A stretch of DNA of 64,000 bases from Streptomyces spinoverrucosus (GTDB lineage: Bacteria > Actinomycetota > Actinomycetes > Streptomycetales > Streptomycetaceae). The translations under genes and the position numbers were made by a program. The notes under the pieces were generated by a model. It did not search any database. It was not told the origin of the DNA and saw only the letters and a program-made list of their open reading frames with translations. Below, piece by piece: positions 10,779-21,903 of the stretch (position 1 is the stretch's first letter; the number at the start of each line of letters is the position of its first letter). The stretch covers positions 186,001 through 250,000 of the forward strand of contig NZ_BJND01000012.1 of NCBI RefSeq assembly GCF_006539505.1. Direction: 5' to 3'.

Positions 10779-12095
10779 TCAGCCCGCAGCCGCCTCAGCC
10801 TTCGCCTCCGCCGCACGCACCCGCACCGGCCGCGTCTCCGGAAGCAACGCGAAGCACCCCAGGCTGAGCAGCGCGATGCCGGTCAGATAGGCGCCCACAC
10901 CCCATGGCACCCGGCCACCCTGTTCGGCCAGTGCCGTCGCCACGATCGGGGTCAGCGCGCCACCGACGACGCCGCCGAGGTTGTAGCCGACCGCGGCGCC
11001 CGTGCAGCGCACTCGGGGCTCGTACAGCTCCGGCAGATACGCGGCGATCACCCCGAACATCGTGACGAACGAGACCAGCGCGACCAGGAAGCCGAGGAAG
11101 ATCAGCAGCGGGGTGCCGGTCGCGAGCAGCGCGACCATCGGGAACATCCACAGCGCGGCCGCCGCACACCCGATCAGACACAGTGGGCGCCGCCCGTAGC
11201 GGTCGCCGAGCACCGCCGCCACCGGCGTCAGCGCCCCCTTCATCACCACCGCGGCCATGACGCAGGTCAGCATGACCGTACGGCTCACCCCGAGCCGTTC
11301 AGTGGCGTAGGCGAGCGACCAGGTGGTCACGGCGTAGAAGATCGCGTACCCGACGGCGAGCGCTCCGGCGGTCAGCAGGACCAGCCGCCAATGGTCGCGC
11401 ACGACCTCGGCGAGCGGCACGCGCGCGTAGTCGTCGATTTCCAGGAAGCTGGGGCTCTCCGCGAGCGACGACCGCAGCCACAGCCCCACCAGGGCCAGTA
11501 CCCCGGCGGCCCAGAACGGCACCCGCCAGCCCCATGCGGCGAACTGGGCGTCGGTCAGCGTCGCCGACAGCGTCAGCACCGCGCCGTTGGCGAGTACGAA
11601 GCCCACCGGGGGCCCCACCTGCGGGAAGCTCGACCACAGTCCACGCCGGTCGGCCGGCGCGTGCTCCGCGGTGAGCAGTACGGCCCCGCCCCACTCGCCG
11701 CCGAGCCCGAGCCCTTGCAGAAAGCGCAGGACGAGCAGCAGTACGGGGGCGGCCACACCGATCGTGTCGTACGTCGGTACACAGCCGACCGCGACCGTCG
11801 ACGCACCGGTGAGCAGCAGCGAGCCGACGAGGACCGGCCGCCGCCCGTGCCGGTCCCCGATGTGCCCGAACAGGACGGAGCCCAGCGGCCGCGCCACGAA
11901 ACCCACGCCGAACGTGGCGAACGCCGCCAGCGTCCCCGCCAGCGGCGAGAATGTGGGAAAGAACAGCGGCCCCAGGACCAGCGCAGCCGCGGTCCCGTAG
12001 ACGAAGAAGTCGTAGAACTCGATGGCCGTCCCGGCGAGCGAGGCGGCCGCGAGCCGCAGCATGGAGGGCGCCCTTACGGTGCGTACGTCGTGCAT
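10779..12095 (-). CDS. MFS transporter, metabolite:H+ symporter (MHS) family
   Basis: A 438-aa major facilitator with twelve hydrophobic segments. The start FAGTAIEFYDFFVYGTAAALVLGPLFFP and the loop 2-3 motif FGHIGDRHGRRPVLVG are typical of MHS permeases such as KgtP, ShiA and ProP. RFLQGLGLGGEWGGAVLL marks TM4-TM5. Such carriers take up dicarboxylates, shikimate, proline/betaine or aromatic acids with protons; the substrate cannot be assigned. The shikimate-pathway gene aroQ lies 1 kb away but on the other strand, so I do not read the link as functional. Confidence 0.9.
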   Translation of the reverse strand: MHDVRTVRAPSMLRLAAASLAGTAIEFYDFFVYGTAAALVLGPLFFPTFSPLAGTLAAFATFGVGFVARPLGSVLFGHIGDRHGRRPVLVGSLLLTGASTVAVGCVPTYDTIGVAAPVLLLVLRFLQGLGLGGEWGGAVLLTAEHAPADRRGLWSSFPQVGPPVGFVLANGAVLTLSATLTDAQFAAWGWRVPFWAAGVLALVGLWLRSSLAESPSFLEIDDYARVPLAEVVRDHWRLVLLTAGALAVGYAIFYAVTTWSLAYATERLGVSRTVMLTCVMAAVVMKGALTPVAAVLGDRYGRRPLCLIGCAAAALWMFPMVALLATGTPLLIFLGFLVALVSFVTMFGVIAAYLPELYEPRVRCTGAAVGYNLGGVVGGALTPIVATALAEQGGRVPWGVGAYLTGIALLSLGCFALLPETRPVRVRAAEAKAEAAAG

Positions 12096-12156
12096 GCCGC
12101 GTCAACTACCCACGGTGACCACGGGTTACGGGGGCGCGCGGGAGCGATCGTCCCCG

Positions 12157-12978
12157 TCAGTACGTGACTGTGATGCGCCGGGCGGGCCCGTCGACGCGCA
12201 CCAGGCCGCCGTACGGGATCACGAGCTGTGGATCGGTGTGCCCGAAGTCCACGTCGAAGACGATCGTGGTGTCGGGCGCGTATGCCCGCATGGCGCGCAG
12301 GACGGCCTCACGCTGCTCTGCGGCGTAACGGGCGGCATCCTCCGGGCTGTTGGGGCGTTCGAAGGACCACGTCTTCGCACGGCCCATCAGTAGCGCCGAG
12401 AAGCGCTGAAGCAGCCCGCGCTCGCCCATGTTCCGCAGGGTACGGAAGACCTCCGTGCCGCTCGGCATCTCCTCCGAGGTCTCCAGCAGCAGCACCCCGC
12501 CGTCGAACTCCGAGAGGTCACGTGGGATCTCCCGGTCGGCCATCAGCAGCCAGCCGAGGATCTCCAGAGAGCCGCCCCAACTGCGGCCGTCCACCACTCG
12601 GTCGGGGTTCACCCAGGTCCAGCCGTTGCCGGGCCGCGTCTCCGGTTCGGCGTCGAAGGTCGCCGGGTCCGCCCAGTCGCGGTTGACGTCGTTCCAGCGG
12701 TCGGCGGGCTTCGACTCGTACTCGCCCGACGTGAACAGGGCTGCCCGCAGCGACTGCGCCGCGAACATGAGCAGGTTGGTGTTGTCGCTCATCCCGAAGA
12801 ACGGCTTGGGGTTCGCCCGGATCAACTCCCGGTCCAGCAGCGGCAGGACGGTGATCTGGTCCTCGCCGCCGATCGATGCCATGACCGCCTTGATGTCCTG
12901 ATCGGCGAACGGGGCGTCGATGTCGTCGACCCGCTCCTGGGGTGTCGAGCCCATCTTGCGGGTCGCCGGATACTCCAC
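12157..12978 (-). pseudogene. LD-carboxypeptidase (peptidase S66 / MccF-like), truncated and internally deleted
   Basis: The frame encodes an S66-type serine peptidase: QITVLPLLDRELIRANPKPFFGMSDNTNLL holds the nucleophile Ser, GGSLEILGWLL the Glu and DFGHTDPQ the His. Two defects stand out. Homology runs upstream of the only available start (GTG at 12978) to about 13041 as [23 protein letters not shown], but the N-terminal strand expected before it (PGD.VAVLSPS) is missing and no start codon precedes it. Second, TNLLMF runs straight into AAQSLRAALFTSGEYE. The roughly 30-40 residues normally between them, including the YHGGS-type turn, are gone without a frameshift. At 273 aa it is well short of the usual 330-350. 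I read it as a decaying gene. Confidence 0.6.
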
Positions 12979-13169
12979 CGGTTCCAGGTCGTACTCCTTG
13001 CGCAGCCGCTCCAGGCCCAGCTCGTAGGGGAGTGGGAAGGGTCCCCGGGCAGACCGGGTGTGTTCATGCGGGGAGGGTGCGAGGGGTCCCGGTGTCGGTG
13101 CACCGTGATAAACCGGGTCTGAGCAGCGGTCCTCGCGGACCGACCGACCTCGACCGGACCGGAGGAACC

Positions 13170-13628
13170 GTGCCCCGCACCCTGGCCAACGCCCCGATCA
13201 TGATCCTCAACGGGCCCAACCTGAACCTTCTCGGGCAACGCCAGCCGGAGATCTACGGTTCCGACACCCTGGCCGACGTCGAGGCCCTGTGCGCCAAGGC
13301 GGCCGCCGCGCACGGCGGCACGGTGGACTTCCGGCAGTCCAACCACGAGGGTGAGTTGGTCGACTGGATCCACGAGGCGCGGCTCAACCACTGCGGGATC
13401 GTCATCAATCCCGGCGCCTACTCGCACACGTCCGTCGCCATCCTGGATGCGCTCAACACCTGTGACGGCATGCCTGTGTTGGAGGTCCACATCTCCAACA
13501 TCCACCAACGGGAGTCGTTCCGGCACCACTCGTACGTCTCACTGCGCGCCGACGGGGTCATCGCGGGATGCGGCGTGCAGGGGTACGTGTTCGGGGTGGA
13601 GCGGGTCGCGGCGCTCGTCAGGGCGTAG
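13170..13628 (+). CDS. aroQ: type II 3-dehydroquinate dehydratase
   Basis: Third step of the shikimate pathway, dehydrating 3-dehydroquinate to 3-dehydroshikimate; dodecameric and cytosolic. The 152-aa length is right for the type II enzyme. The motifs are [19 protein letters not shown] with catalytic Tyr29, [54 protein letters not shown] with the catalytic His, and [12 protein letters not shown]. The GTG at 13170 has GGAGG 5 nt upstream. It is divergent from the decayed S66 gene and not clustered with other aro genes. Confidence 0.96.
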   Translation: MPRTLANAPIMILNGPNLNLLGQRQPEIYGSDTLADVEALCAKAAAAHGGTVDFRQSNHEGELVDWIHEARLNHCGIVINPGAYSHTSVAILDALNTCDGMPVLEVHISNIHQRESFRHHSYVSLRADGVIAGCGVQGYVFGVERVAALVRA

Positions 13629-13854
13629 CCCTAAGGGCGTTGCCCGGAGCGGACGGGTTGCCTGGGCCGCCGGCCGAGGGCGGGGATCGAGGGACCGGCG
13701 GCCCATACCACGCAGGTGCTGTCGTCCCGCGCGGGGCTGCTTCCAGTTGACCGCGCAACCACGCGCGTGGGGAGCGCGCGCAGGGCACCGGCGCGTGCAG
13801 AGCATTCACACGGGGCGCGTGAGGCCCAACTCGAGCCCCCTGGACCTTCGGAGT

Positions 13855-14511
13855 TCACCACCCGCGCGCGTGCCACTCCGGCAGATGCGGCCGCTCCGCG
13901 CCGAGCGTGGTGTCGTTGCCGTGCCCCGGGTAGACCCACGTCTCGTCCGGAAGCACGTCGAAGATCTTCGTCTCGACGTCGTGGATCAGACTGGCGAACG
14001 CCTTCGGGTCCTTACGGGTGTTGCCCACGCCGCCCGGGAAGAGGCAGTCGCCCGTGAACACATGCGGATGCCCGTGCGGGTCGTCGTAGACCAGGGCGAT
14101 CGAACCCGGCGTGTGCCCGACCAGATGCCGCGCGGTGAGCTCCACGCGCCCCACCCGGATGGTGTCCCCGTCGTCGACCAGGACATCGGTCGGCACCGGG
14201 ATGCCGGGGGCGTCGTCGCGGCCCGCGTAGGTACGGGCACCCGTGGCCGCGACGACCTGGGCGAGCGCCTGCCAGTGGTCGCCGTGCTGGTGCGTGGTGA
14301 CGACGGACGCGATGCCGTCGTCACCGATCATGCCGAGCAGCGCATCCGCGTCGTTGGCCGCGTCGATCAGCAACTGCTCGTCGGTGGCCCGGCAGCGCAG
14401 CAGATAGGTGTTGTTGTCCATCGGGCCCACCGCGATCTTGGTGATCATCAGGTCCTTGAGCTCGTGCACATCCGCCGGGCCGCCGACCGTCACCTGTCCG
14501 CTGTACGTCAT
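13855..14511 (-). CDS. MBL-fold metallo-hydrolase (glyoxalase II-like)
   Basis: A 218-aa metallo-beta-lactamase-fold hydrolase. The metal motif is THQHGDHW at residues 73-80, followed by GHTPGS, GDCLFPGGVG and YPGHGNDTTLG, the complete ligand set of glyoxalase II-like proteins. Substrates of this branch include thioesters such as S-lactoylglutathione analogues. In an actinomycete a mycothiol or bacillithiol-type thioester is possible but unproven. The ATG at 14511 has a TAGACT box ending 7 nt upstream, which fits a leaderless transcript. The next gene upstream on the same strand is a mycothiol-dependent-type enzyme. Confidence 0.9.
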   Translation of the reverse strand: MTYSGQVTVGGPADVHELKDLMITKIAVGPMDNNTYLLRCRATDEQLLIDAANDADALLGMIGDDGIASVVTTHQHGDHWQALAQVVAATGARTYAGRDDAPGIPVPTDVLVDDGDTIRVGRVELTARHLVGHTPGSIALVYDDPHGHPHVFTGDCLFPGGVGNTRKDPKAFASLIHDVETKIFDVLPDETWVYPGHGNDTTLGAERPHLPEWHARGW

Positions 14512-14518
14512 ACCGGTC

Positions 14519-14524
14519 AGTCTA
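14519..14524 (-). promoter_or_regulatory. -10 box for leaderless MBL-fold gene
   Basis: TAGACT on the minus strand ends 7 nt before the ATG at 14511. No Shine-Dalgarno lies between, so the transcript is probably leaderless and separate from the upstream gene. Confidence 0.5.
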
Positions 14525-14561
14525 GGGCGGCAGGCGTACGGCGAGCAGGGCAGCGGCGCCG

Positions 14562-15248
14562 CTACAGCGGGGGCAGCGACGGCAGCGGTCCGTCCGCGAC
14601 AGTCAGCCCGGAACCGTCCCGGCGCCCGGCGAGCCAGCCCAGCAGGTCGGCCGGGGAGCCCGTGACGATGATCTCGGTCTCGCCCGCCGCCCGGCCCGTG
14701 CTCCACGCGCGCGTGCCGTCCGTCAGACGGGTGTGCGGTACGTCGGGGTGGCCGGTGAACCGGTCGGCGAGGAAGTCGATCTCCCGCTCCGTGAACTCCG
14801 TCGGCAGGTCCTCCAGCTCGAAGCCGATGCCGAGGTCCACGTGATGCAGCTCGACCTCGACCCAGCGCCGGAACGGCACCCGGGACGCGGAGTCGGTCAC
14901 GCCGTTCCGCAGTTCCACCACGCGTGACCAGTCCGCGGGCGCCTCCCCGGCCCGCGCGAACCGGGCCGCGCTCTCGCGTACGTCCGCGAGCTGGATGTCG
15001 AGGGCGCGCGGAGCGTCCCGCTCGATGTCGGCGTCCCGGGCCTCGCCGGAGACGTACATGGGACGGCCTTCGAGGACGTTCACGAGGGCGTCCGCGTTGC
15101 GGGCGAGGTGGGCGAGTACATGACCGCGGCTCCAGCCGGGGAGCCGTGACGGTTCCGTCACGGCCGCGTTGTCCATCTTGGCCACTGCGGTGAGCAGCCG
15201 TTCCGTCGCGTCCCGTACAGACGCCAGGTCACGCGCGTGATCAGTCAT
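14562..15248 (-). CDS. maleylpyruvate isomerase family mycothiol-dependent enzyme (DinB-like)
   Basis: A 228-aa member of the MDMPI/DinB superfamily. The helical bundle begins with an alpha helix followed by RLPGWSRGHVLAHLARNADAL, with the metal-binding type His in HVLAHL. A second motif VEVELHHVDLGIGFELEDLP supplies further His ligands. Homologues use mycothiol for isomerisation or detoxification; the real substrate here is unknown. A TAGGGT box ends 7 nt before the ATG, so the mRNA may be leaderless. It is divergent from uvrA. Confidence 0.88.
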   Translation of the reverse strand: MTDHARDLASVRDATERLLTAVAKMDNAAVTEPSRLPGWSRGHVLAHLARNADALVNVLEGRPMYVSGEARDADIERDAPRALDIQLADVRESAARFARAGEAPADWSRVVELRNGVTDSASRVPFRRWVEVELHHVDLGIGFELEDLPTEFTEREIDFLADRFTGHPDVPHTRLTDGTRAWSTGRAAGETEIIVTGSPADLLGWLAGRRDGSGLTVADGPLPSLPPL

Positions 15249-15255
15249 GACGCCG

Positions 15256-15261
15256 ACCCTA
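15256..15261 (-). promoter_or_regulatory. -10 box for leaderless MDMPI-family gene
   Basis: TAGGGT on the minus strand ends 7 nt before the ATG at 15248; no Shine-Dalgarno intervenes. Confidence 0.5.
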
Positions 15262-15472
15262 GCCCCGCCACACGTTCGGGTGAAGGTGGTGAAGCCCGGC
15301 CGTTAATCGAATGCGCGTGCTATATGGTCGACAGTGGCGTCGGGCATGCTGGAGGGCCGGGGATTGTTATGCAACCCGGGAATCCGACCGGCGTTGTCAG
15401 TGGCTCCCCCTAGTCTGAGAAAGCACGGGGGCCCCGCCCCTGTCACTTCTCTCAAGAAAGGTGCGGACCGGC

Positions 15473-18472
<3,000 letters not shown>

Positions 18473-18476
18473 CACA

Positions 18477-18522
18477 AATGGGCGGTGCCCCTGCGGGAAA
18501 TCCCGTAGGGGCACCGCCCATT
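18477..18522. terminator. bidirectional terminator between uvrA and the PfkB kinase
   Basis: A 22-bp stem, AATGGGCGGTGCCCCTGCGG running to the mirror strand ending CCGCCCATT, with a 2-nt loop and one G-T wobble. It lies between convergent genes and can serve both. Confidence 0.85.
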
Positions 18523-18540
18523 ACCCAGTGGTACCGACCC

Positions 18541-19452
18541 CTACAGCTCACCCAGCTCCGACGCATACGGCGGCTCCGCCCCCGCCCGCGAACAGGTAAT
18601 CGCCGCCGCACGGGCCGCGAACCGCAGCAGCCGGGTCCAGGCGTCGGCGTCGAGCGCGGCGAGGGCCTCGGAGGACAGGGCGTTCCAGGTGGACAGGCCG
18701 TGCAGCAGCGCCGCATTGACCGTGTCGCCGGCGCCGATCGTGTCTACCACCTCGACCTGCTCACCCGGCACGGAGTGCTCCCCATCGTCCCGGGTGAAGA
18801 CGGTCAGCCCATCGCCACCCCGGGTGATCACCACCGCCGAGGGCCCCACCGCCAGCCACTCGCTCGGCGTGCCGCCCAGCCACTCCGCGTCGTCCTCGGA
18901 GAGCTTCAGCAGCGTCACCGAGGGCAGCCAGCCCAGGAACCGGGCCCGGTACGCGTCCGCGTCCGGGATGAGCCCGGCCCTGATGTTGGGGTCGAGCGCG
19001 GTGAACACGCCCTGCGCGGCCGCCGTGCGCATCAGGTTCTCGTAGGCGCTCGCCCCCGGCTCCAGCACCAGCGAACAGGTGCCGAAGGACACCGCGCGGG
19101 TGCCGGCGGGGAGGTGGTCCGGGGCCGTGAACAGCCGGTCGGCGGTGCCGTCGACGTAGAAGGAGTAGGCCGCCGAGCCGTTCCCGTCGATCGTCGCGAC
19201 CGCGAGCGTGGTCGGCTCCGGGCCGCGCTGCACCGCCGAGACGTCCACGCCGGCCTTGCGCAGCCCGTCGAGCAGGGCTTCACCGAAGGCGTCGACGGAG
19301 GTGCGGGAGCAGAAGGCCGTGGGGCAGCCGAGCCTGCCGAGGGCCACGGCCGTGTTGTACGGGCCGCCGCCGAGGGCGGGCCGCAGTCCGGCGAGGGCGC
19401 CCGGGCCCTGCGGTACCAGGTCGATCAGGGCCTCACCGGCGACGACGATCAC
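18541..19452 (-). CDS. PfkB-family carbohydrate kinase (fructokinase-like)
   Basis: A 303-aa cytosolic sugar kinase. It starts VIVVAGEALIDLVPQG and has the first PfkB signature in the GGGPYNTAVALGRLG region (sugar binding). The second signature is DTIGAGDTVNAALLHGL, with the catalytic Asp in GAGD. The sequence LLKLSEDDAEWLGG is typical of fructokinases. The GTG at 19452 overlaps the stop of the LacI gene (GTGA), so the two are co-translated and the repressor probably senses a sugar or sugar phosphate linked to this kinase. No transporter or hydrolase for the same sugar is adjacent. The sugar is not proven. Confidence 0.88.
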   Translation of the reverse strand: MIVVAGEALIDLVPQGPGALAGLRPALGGGPYNTAVALGRLGCPTAFCSRTSVDAFGEALLDGLRKAGVDVSAVQRGPEPTTLAVATIDGNGSAAYSFYVDGTADRLFTAPDHLPAGTRAVSFGTCSLVLEPGASAYENLMRTAAAQGVFTALDPNIRAGLIPDADAYRARFLGWLPSVTLLKLSEDDAEWLGGTPSEWLAVGPSAVVITRGGDGLTVFTRDDGEHSVPGEQVEVVDTIGAGDTVNAALLHGLSTWNALSSEALAALDADAWTRLLRFAARAAAITCSRAGAEPPYASELGEL

Positions 19453-20480
19453 GAGTCGGATCCTTTCTCGGGGCAGCCGCAGGACGTGCGGTGAACGAAG
19501 GTGCAGGGCAGCCGCACGGTCCGGGCGGGCCGGTCCGGAGCGGCGAGGCGTTCCAGGAGGACCCGCACGGCCTGGGCGCCGAGGTCCTTGCTGGGCTGGG
19601 CGATCGCGGTGAGCCGGGGCGAGAACAGGTCCGCCCAGGCGAAGTCGTCGAAGCAGCACAACGCGATGTCGCCGGGCACGGACAGACCCCGCTCACGCAA
19701 CGCGCGCAGGGTGCCGATGGTCATGGCGTTGTTGGCGGTGACGAGGGCCGTGGGCGGCGCGGCGAGCGAGAGGAGAGCGGCGGTGGCCTGCGCGCCGCCG
19801 GCCGACTCGGAGTCGCCGTGCACGACGAGCCGCTCGTCGTGGGGGAGCCCGGCGGCGGCGAGACCGTGCCGGTATCCGGTGATCCGCTCGGCGGTCGTAC
19901 TCAGCCCACGGCGGCCCGCGACCAGGGCGATACGGCGGTGGCCCAGCTCGGCGAGGTGAGTGACCAGGCTCGCCACCGGCTCCGTACTCTCCGCGCAGAT
20001 CTGGTCGAAGCGCGGCGTGCCGCTCGCCGGATCGTCGACCACGCGGTCCAGGAGCACGGTCGGCACTTTGTGCCGGTGCAGGTAGGAGAGCAGCTCGCGG
20101 GGGTGCGAGGACGGGGCGACGATCAGGCCGTCCACGCGCCGCTCGTGCAGCAGCTGGACGACCTTGCGCTCGTGCTCCGGGTCGTCGTGCGGGTCGGCGA
20201 TGAGGAGGCTGTAGCCCTGCTCCAGGGCGGTTGCCTCGACGCCTTGGAGGATCTCGGTGAAGTACGGGTTGCTGATGGCCGACACCGCGAGGCCGATCGA
20301 GCGGGTGCGGGCGGTCACCAGGGAGCGGGCCAGGGTGTTCGGGGTGTAGCCGAGGTGGTCGATGGCGTCCAGGACGGCCTGGCGGGTCTGCGGGAGGACC
20401 GGCCGGGTGCCGTTCAGCACGTGCGAGACGGTCGCCACAGAGACTCCGGCGCTGCGCGCCACATCCGCCATCGTCGCCAT
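19449..20480 (-). CDS. LacI-family transcriptional regulator
   Basis: A 343-aa repressor. The N-terminal HTH is MADVARSAGVSVATVSHVLNG (residues 4-24) with the hinge helix at NTLARSLVTART. It is followed by a periplasmic-binding-protein-like sensor domain (SIGLAVSAISNPYFTEILQGVE... through GDIALCCFDDFAW...TAIAQPSKDLG). The start has a strong AGGAAAGGGGA Shine-Dalgarno 4 nt upstream. A TACGGT -10 box and a palindromic operator lie just upstream, so it probably represses its own operon with the sugar kinase. The C-terminal Cys-x-Cys ending (TSCGCPEKG) is unexplained. Confidence 0.93.
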   Translation of the reverse strand: MATMADVARSAGVSVATVSHVLNGTRPVLPQTRQAVLDAIDHLGYTPNTLARSLVTARTRSIGLAVSAISNPYFTEILQGVEATALEQGYSLLIADPHDDPEHERKVVQLLHERRVDGLIVAPSSHPRELLSYLHRHKVPTVLLDRVVDDPASGTPRFDQICAESTEPVASLVTHLAELGHRRIALVAGRRGLSTTAERITGYRHGLAAAGLPHDERLVVHGDSESAGGAQATAALLSLAAPPTALVTANNAMTIGTLRALRERGLSVPGDIALCCFDDFAWADLFSPRLTAIAQPSKDLGAQAVRVLLERLAAPDRPARTVRLPCTFVHRTSCGCPEKGSDS

Positions 20481-20525
20481 GCTGTCCCCTTTCCTGGCGG
20501 GGACCGTATCCCATTCAGCGGCTCA

Positions 20526-20551
20526 CGTAAACGCTTGCGCAAACGTTTACG
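20526..20551. promoter_or_regulatory. LacI-type operator
   Basis: GTAAACG at 20527-20533 and CGTTTAC at 20544-20550 form an inverted repeat around a central TTGCGCAA palindrome. AAACGnTTnnCG-type sites are typical of LacI/GalR regulators. It lies about 18 nt upstream of the TACGGT -10 box (20503-20508, minus strand), over the -35 region of the LacI-kinase operon, which suggests autorepression. Confidence 0.75.
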
Positions 20552-20593
20552 TCATCCCGGTCGCCAGGTCACCAGGTCACCCCCACCCACCCC

Positions 20594-21601
20594 TCACCCG
20601 GCACCGCCCCACTCCCACCCGATCCCCACGATCCCCGCCCGCACCCGCGGCTCCACCAGGTGCACCGAGTGATGCCGCCCGGTCAGCGGCAGATCCTGGT
20701 GCCCACTGCGCGGGGCCGCCGCCGACTGCTGGGTGAACCGGTGACACCGCACCGGCAGGGCGTTCTCGTCGAACCGCACCTGAAGGGCGTACTGGCCCCC
20801 GGCCGGCCCGAAGCCGCGGACGTACTCATGTGACACACCCGCCGTGCCGTCCTCCACGCCGTAGCGGAAGAGGAAGGTGTCGCCGCCCCGCAGCCGAGTG
20901 TCGAAGAGCAGCTCCGCGACCAGGACGCCGGTCTCGTGGTGCCAACGGACGCGTCCGGTGCGGCAGTTCTCCAGGGCGTGCACGGTCATGCGGTCCGGCG
21001 CGCACCCGGGGTCGCCGTGGTGGACGGCCACGAAGCGGTCGACGCCGTCCCGGTGCGCGCGCACGACGTGGTGCGACTCGCACCCCAGCAGCTCGCGGCG
21101 CGCCCCGATCCGTACCCGTTCGTGGTGTCCGAGCATGTGCAGCCCGCCGTCGCGCGGTGCGCCCAGCTCGGTGAGGAGCCGTTCCAGGACGCCCGAGGCC
21201 TCCACGAGGGACCGGTAGGAGCGGCCCTCGGGGCGGCGCGCGGAGGCACGGTCGTCGGCCGTCTCGGCGAGCAGCCGGATCAGCGATTCCTCCGGGAGGT
21301 GGAGGATCTCCTCCAGGGCCCGGACGGCGCGCAGCGACTCGGGGCGCTGGGGGCGGCGGGCGCCCTGCTGCCAGTAACTCAGGCTCGTGACGCCCACTTT
21401 CACGCCGTACCGCGTCAGATGGTGCTGCACCCGCTGCAACGGCAGTCCGCGAGCGGCTATCGCGGCGCGCAGCGCGACATGGAAGGGGCCGCCGCGCAGG
21501 GCCGTGTCCAGTTCGGAGTCCGATTCCGTGTCCAGCGCCGAGTCCAGCTCCGTGTCCAGTTCCGCGGGGACGACGTCCGCGTGCGGTGTGGCGTGCGGCA
21601 T
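20594..21601 (-). CDS. HTH (XRE-like) domain protein of unknown function
   Basis: A 335-aa protein conserved in appearance but not recognised by function. Residues 16-36 are an acidic repeat built on ELDTE/SALDTE units, encoded by imperfect 12-nt repeats. Residues about 41-100 form a helix-turn-helix-like region (LRAAIAARGLPLQRVQHHLTR, then VTSLSYWQQGARRPQRPESL) resembling the XRE fold. The remaining 200 residues are a predicted beta-rich domain with many His and Arg residues, which may bind a ligand. The start at 21601 has AAAGG 6 nt upstream. It is divergent from uvrC. Confidence 0.75.
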   Translation of the reverse strand: MPHATPHADVVPAELDTELDSALDTESDSELDTALRGGPFHVALRAAIAARGLPLQRVQHHLTRYGVKVGVTSLSYWQQGARRPQRPESLRAVRALEEILHLPEESLIRLLAETADDRASARRPEGRSYRSLVEASGVLERLLTELGAPRDGGLHMLGHHERVRIGARRELLGCESHHVVRAHRDGVDRFVAVHHGDPGCAPDRMTVHALENCRTGRVRWHHETGVLVAELLFDTRLRGGDTFLFRYGVEDGTAGVSHEYVRGFGPAGGQYALQVRFDENALPVRCHRFTQQSAAAPRSGHQDLPLTGRHHSVHLVEPRVRAGIVGIGWEWGGAG

Positions 21602-21890
21602 GCAGGGGCCTTTCTGTGCTGGAGCACAACGGTTGCTCGGTCCGTTCGCGCAGGTCGTCCGGGTCATCCGGGCGGCGTCGGGCCGTCTTCCCATCCGTAC
21701 GCCGTCGTGCACGGTCCCGAGTTCCTCCGCATTGAAGCGTGTTGACCATGCCTCGACAACACCTGAAGCCCAACCGTGGTGTGCTCGTGGCCGAGGTTCG
21801 ACCGGTGCCCCACGGCTGATCGTCCACCGGATCGACCGGCGGTGCGGTGGGCGTTGTCCACAGGCCCGCCGGAGTGTCACTGCTCGCCAG
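21602..21890. other. intergenic region between the HTH gene and uvrC
   Basis: About 290 bases between divergent genes. It holds the promoters of both; only the uvrC -10 box at the right edge is clear. A GACCGGT/ATCGACCGG-rich stretch (about 21795-21845) contains short inverted repeats but no good terminator. No small ORF, RNA or LexA-type box was recognised. Confidence 0.4.
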
Positions 21891-21896
21891 TAGGGT
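21891..21896 (+). promoter_or_regulatory. -10 box for leaderless uvrC operon
   Basis: TAGGGT ends 7 nt before the uvrC ATG at 21904 with no Shine-Dalgarno between. This predicts a leaderless uvrC-rapZ-yvcK-whiA transcript. Confidence 0.5.
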
Positions 21897-21903
21897 GTGA
21901 GAC

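Noticed and set aside
15249..15472. Possible LexA (SOS) box upstream of uvrA around TCGAATGCGCGTGC
   Set aside because: Only one half resembles the Streptomyces LexA consensus and the dyad is broken.
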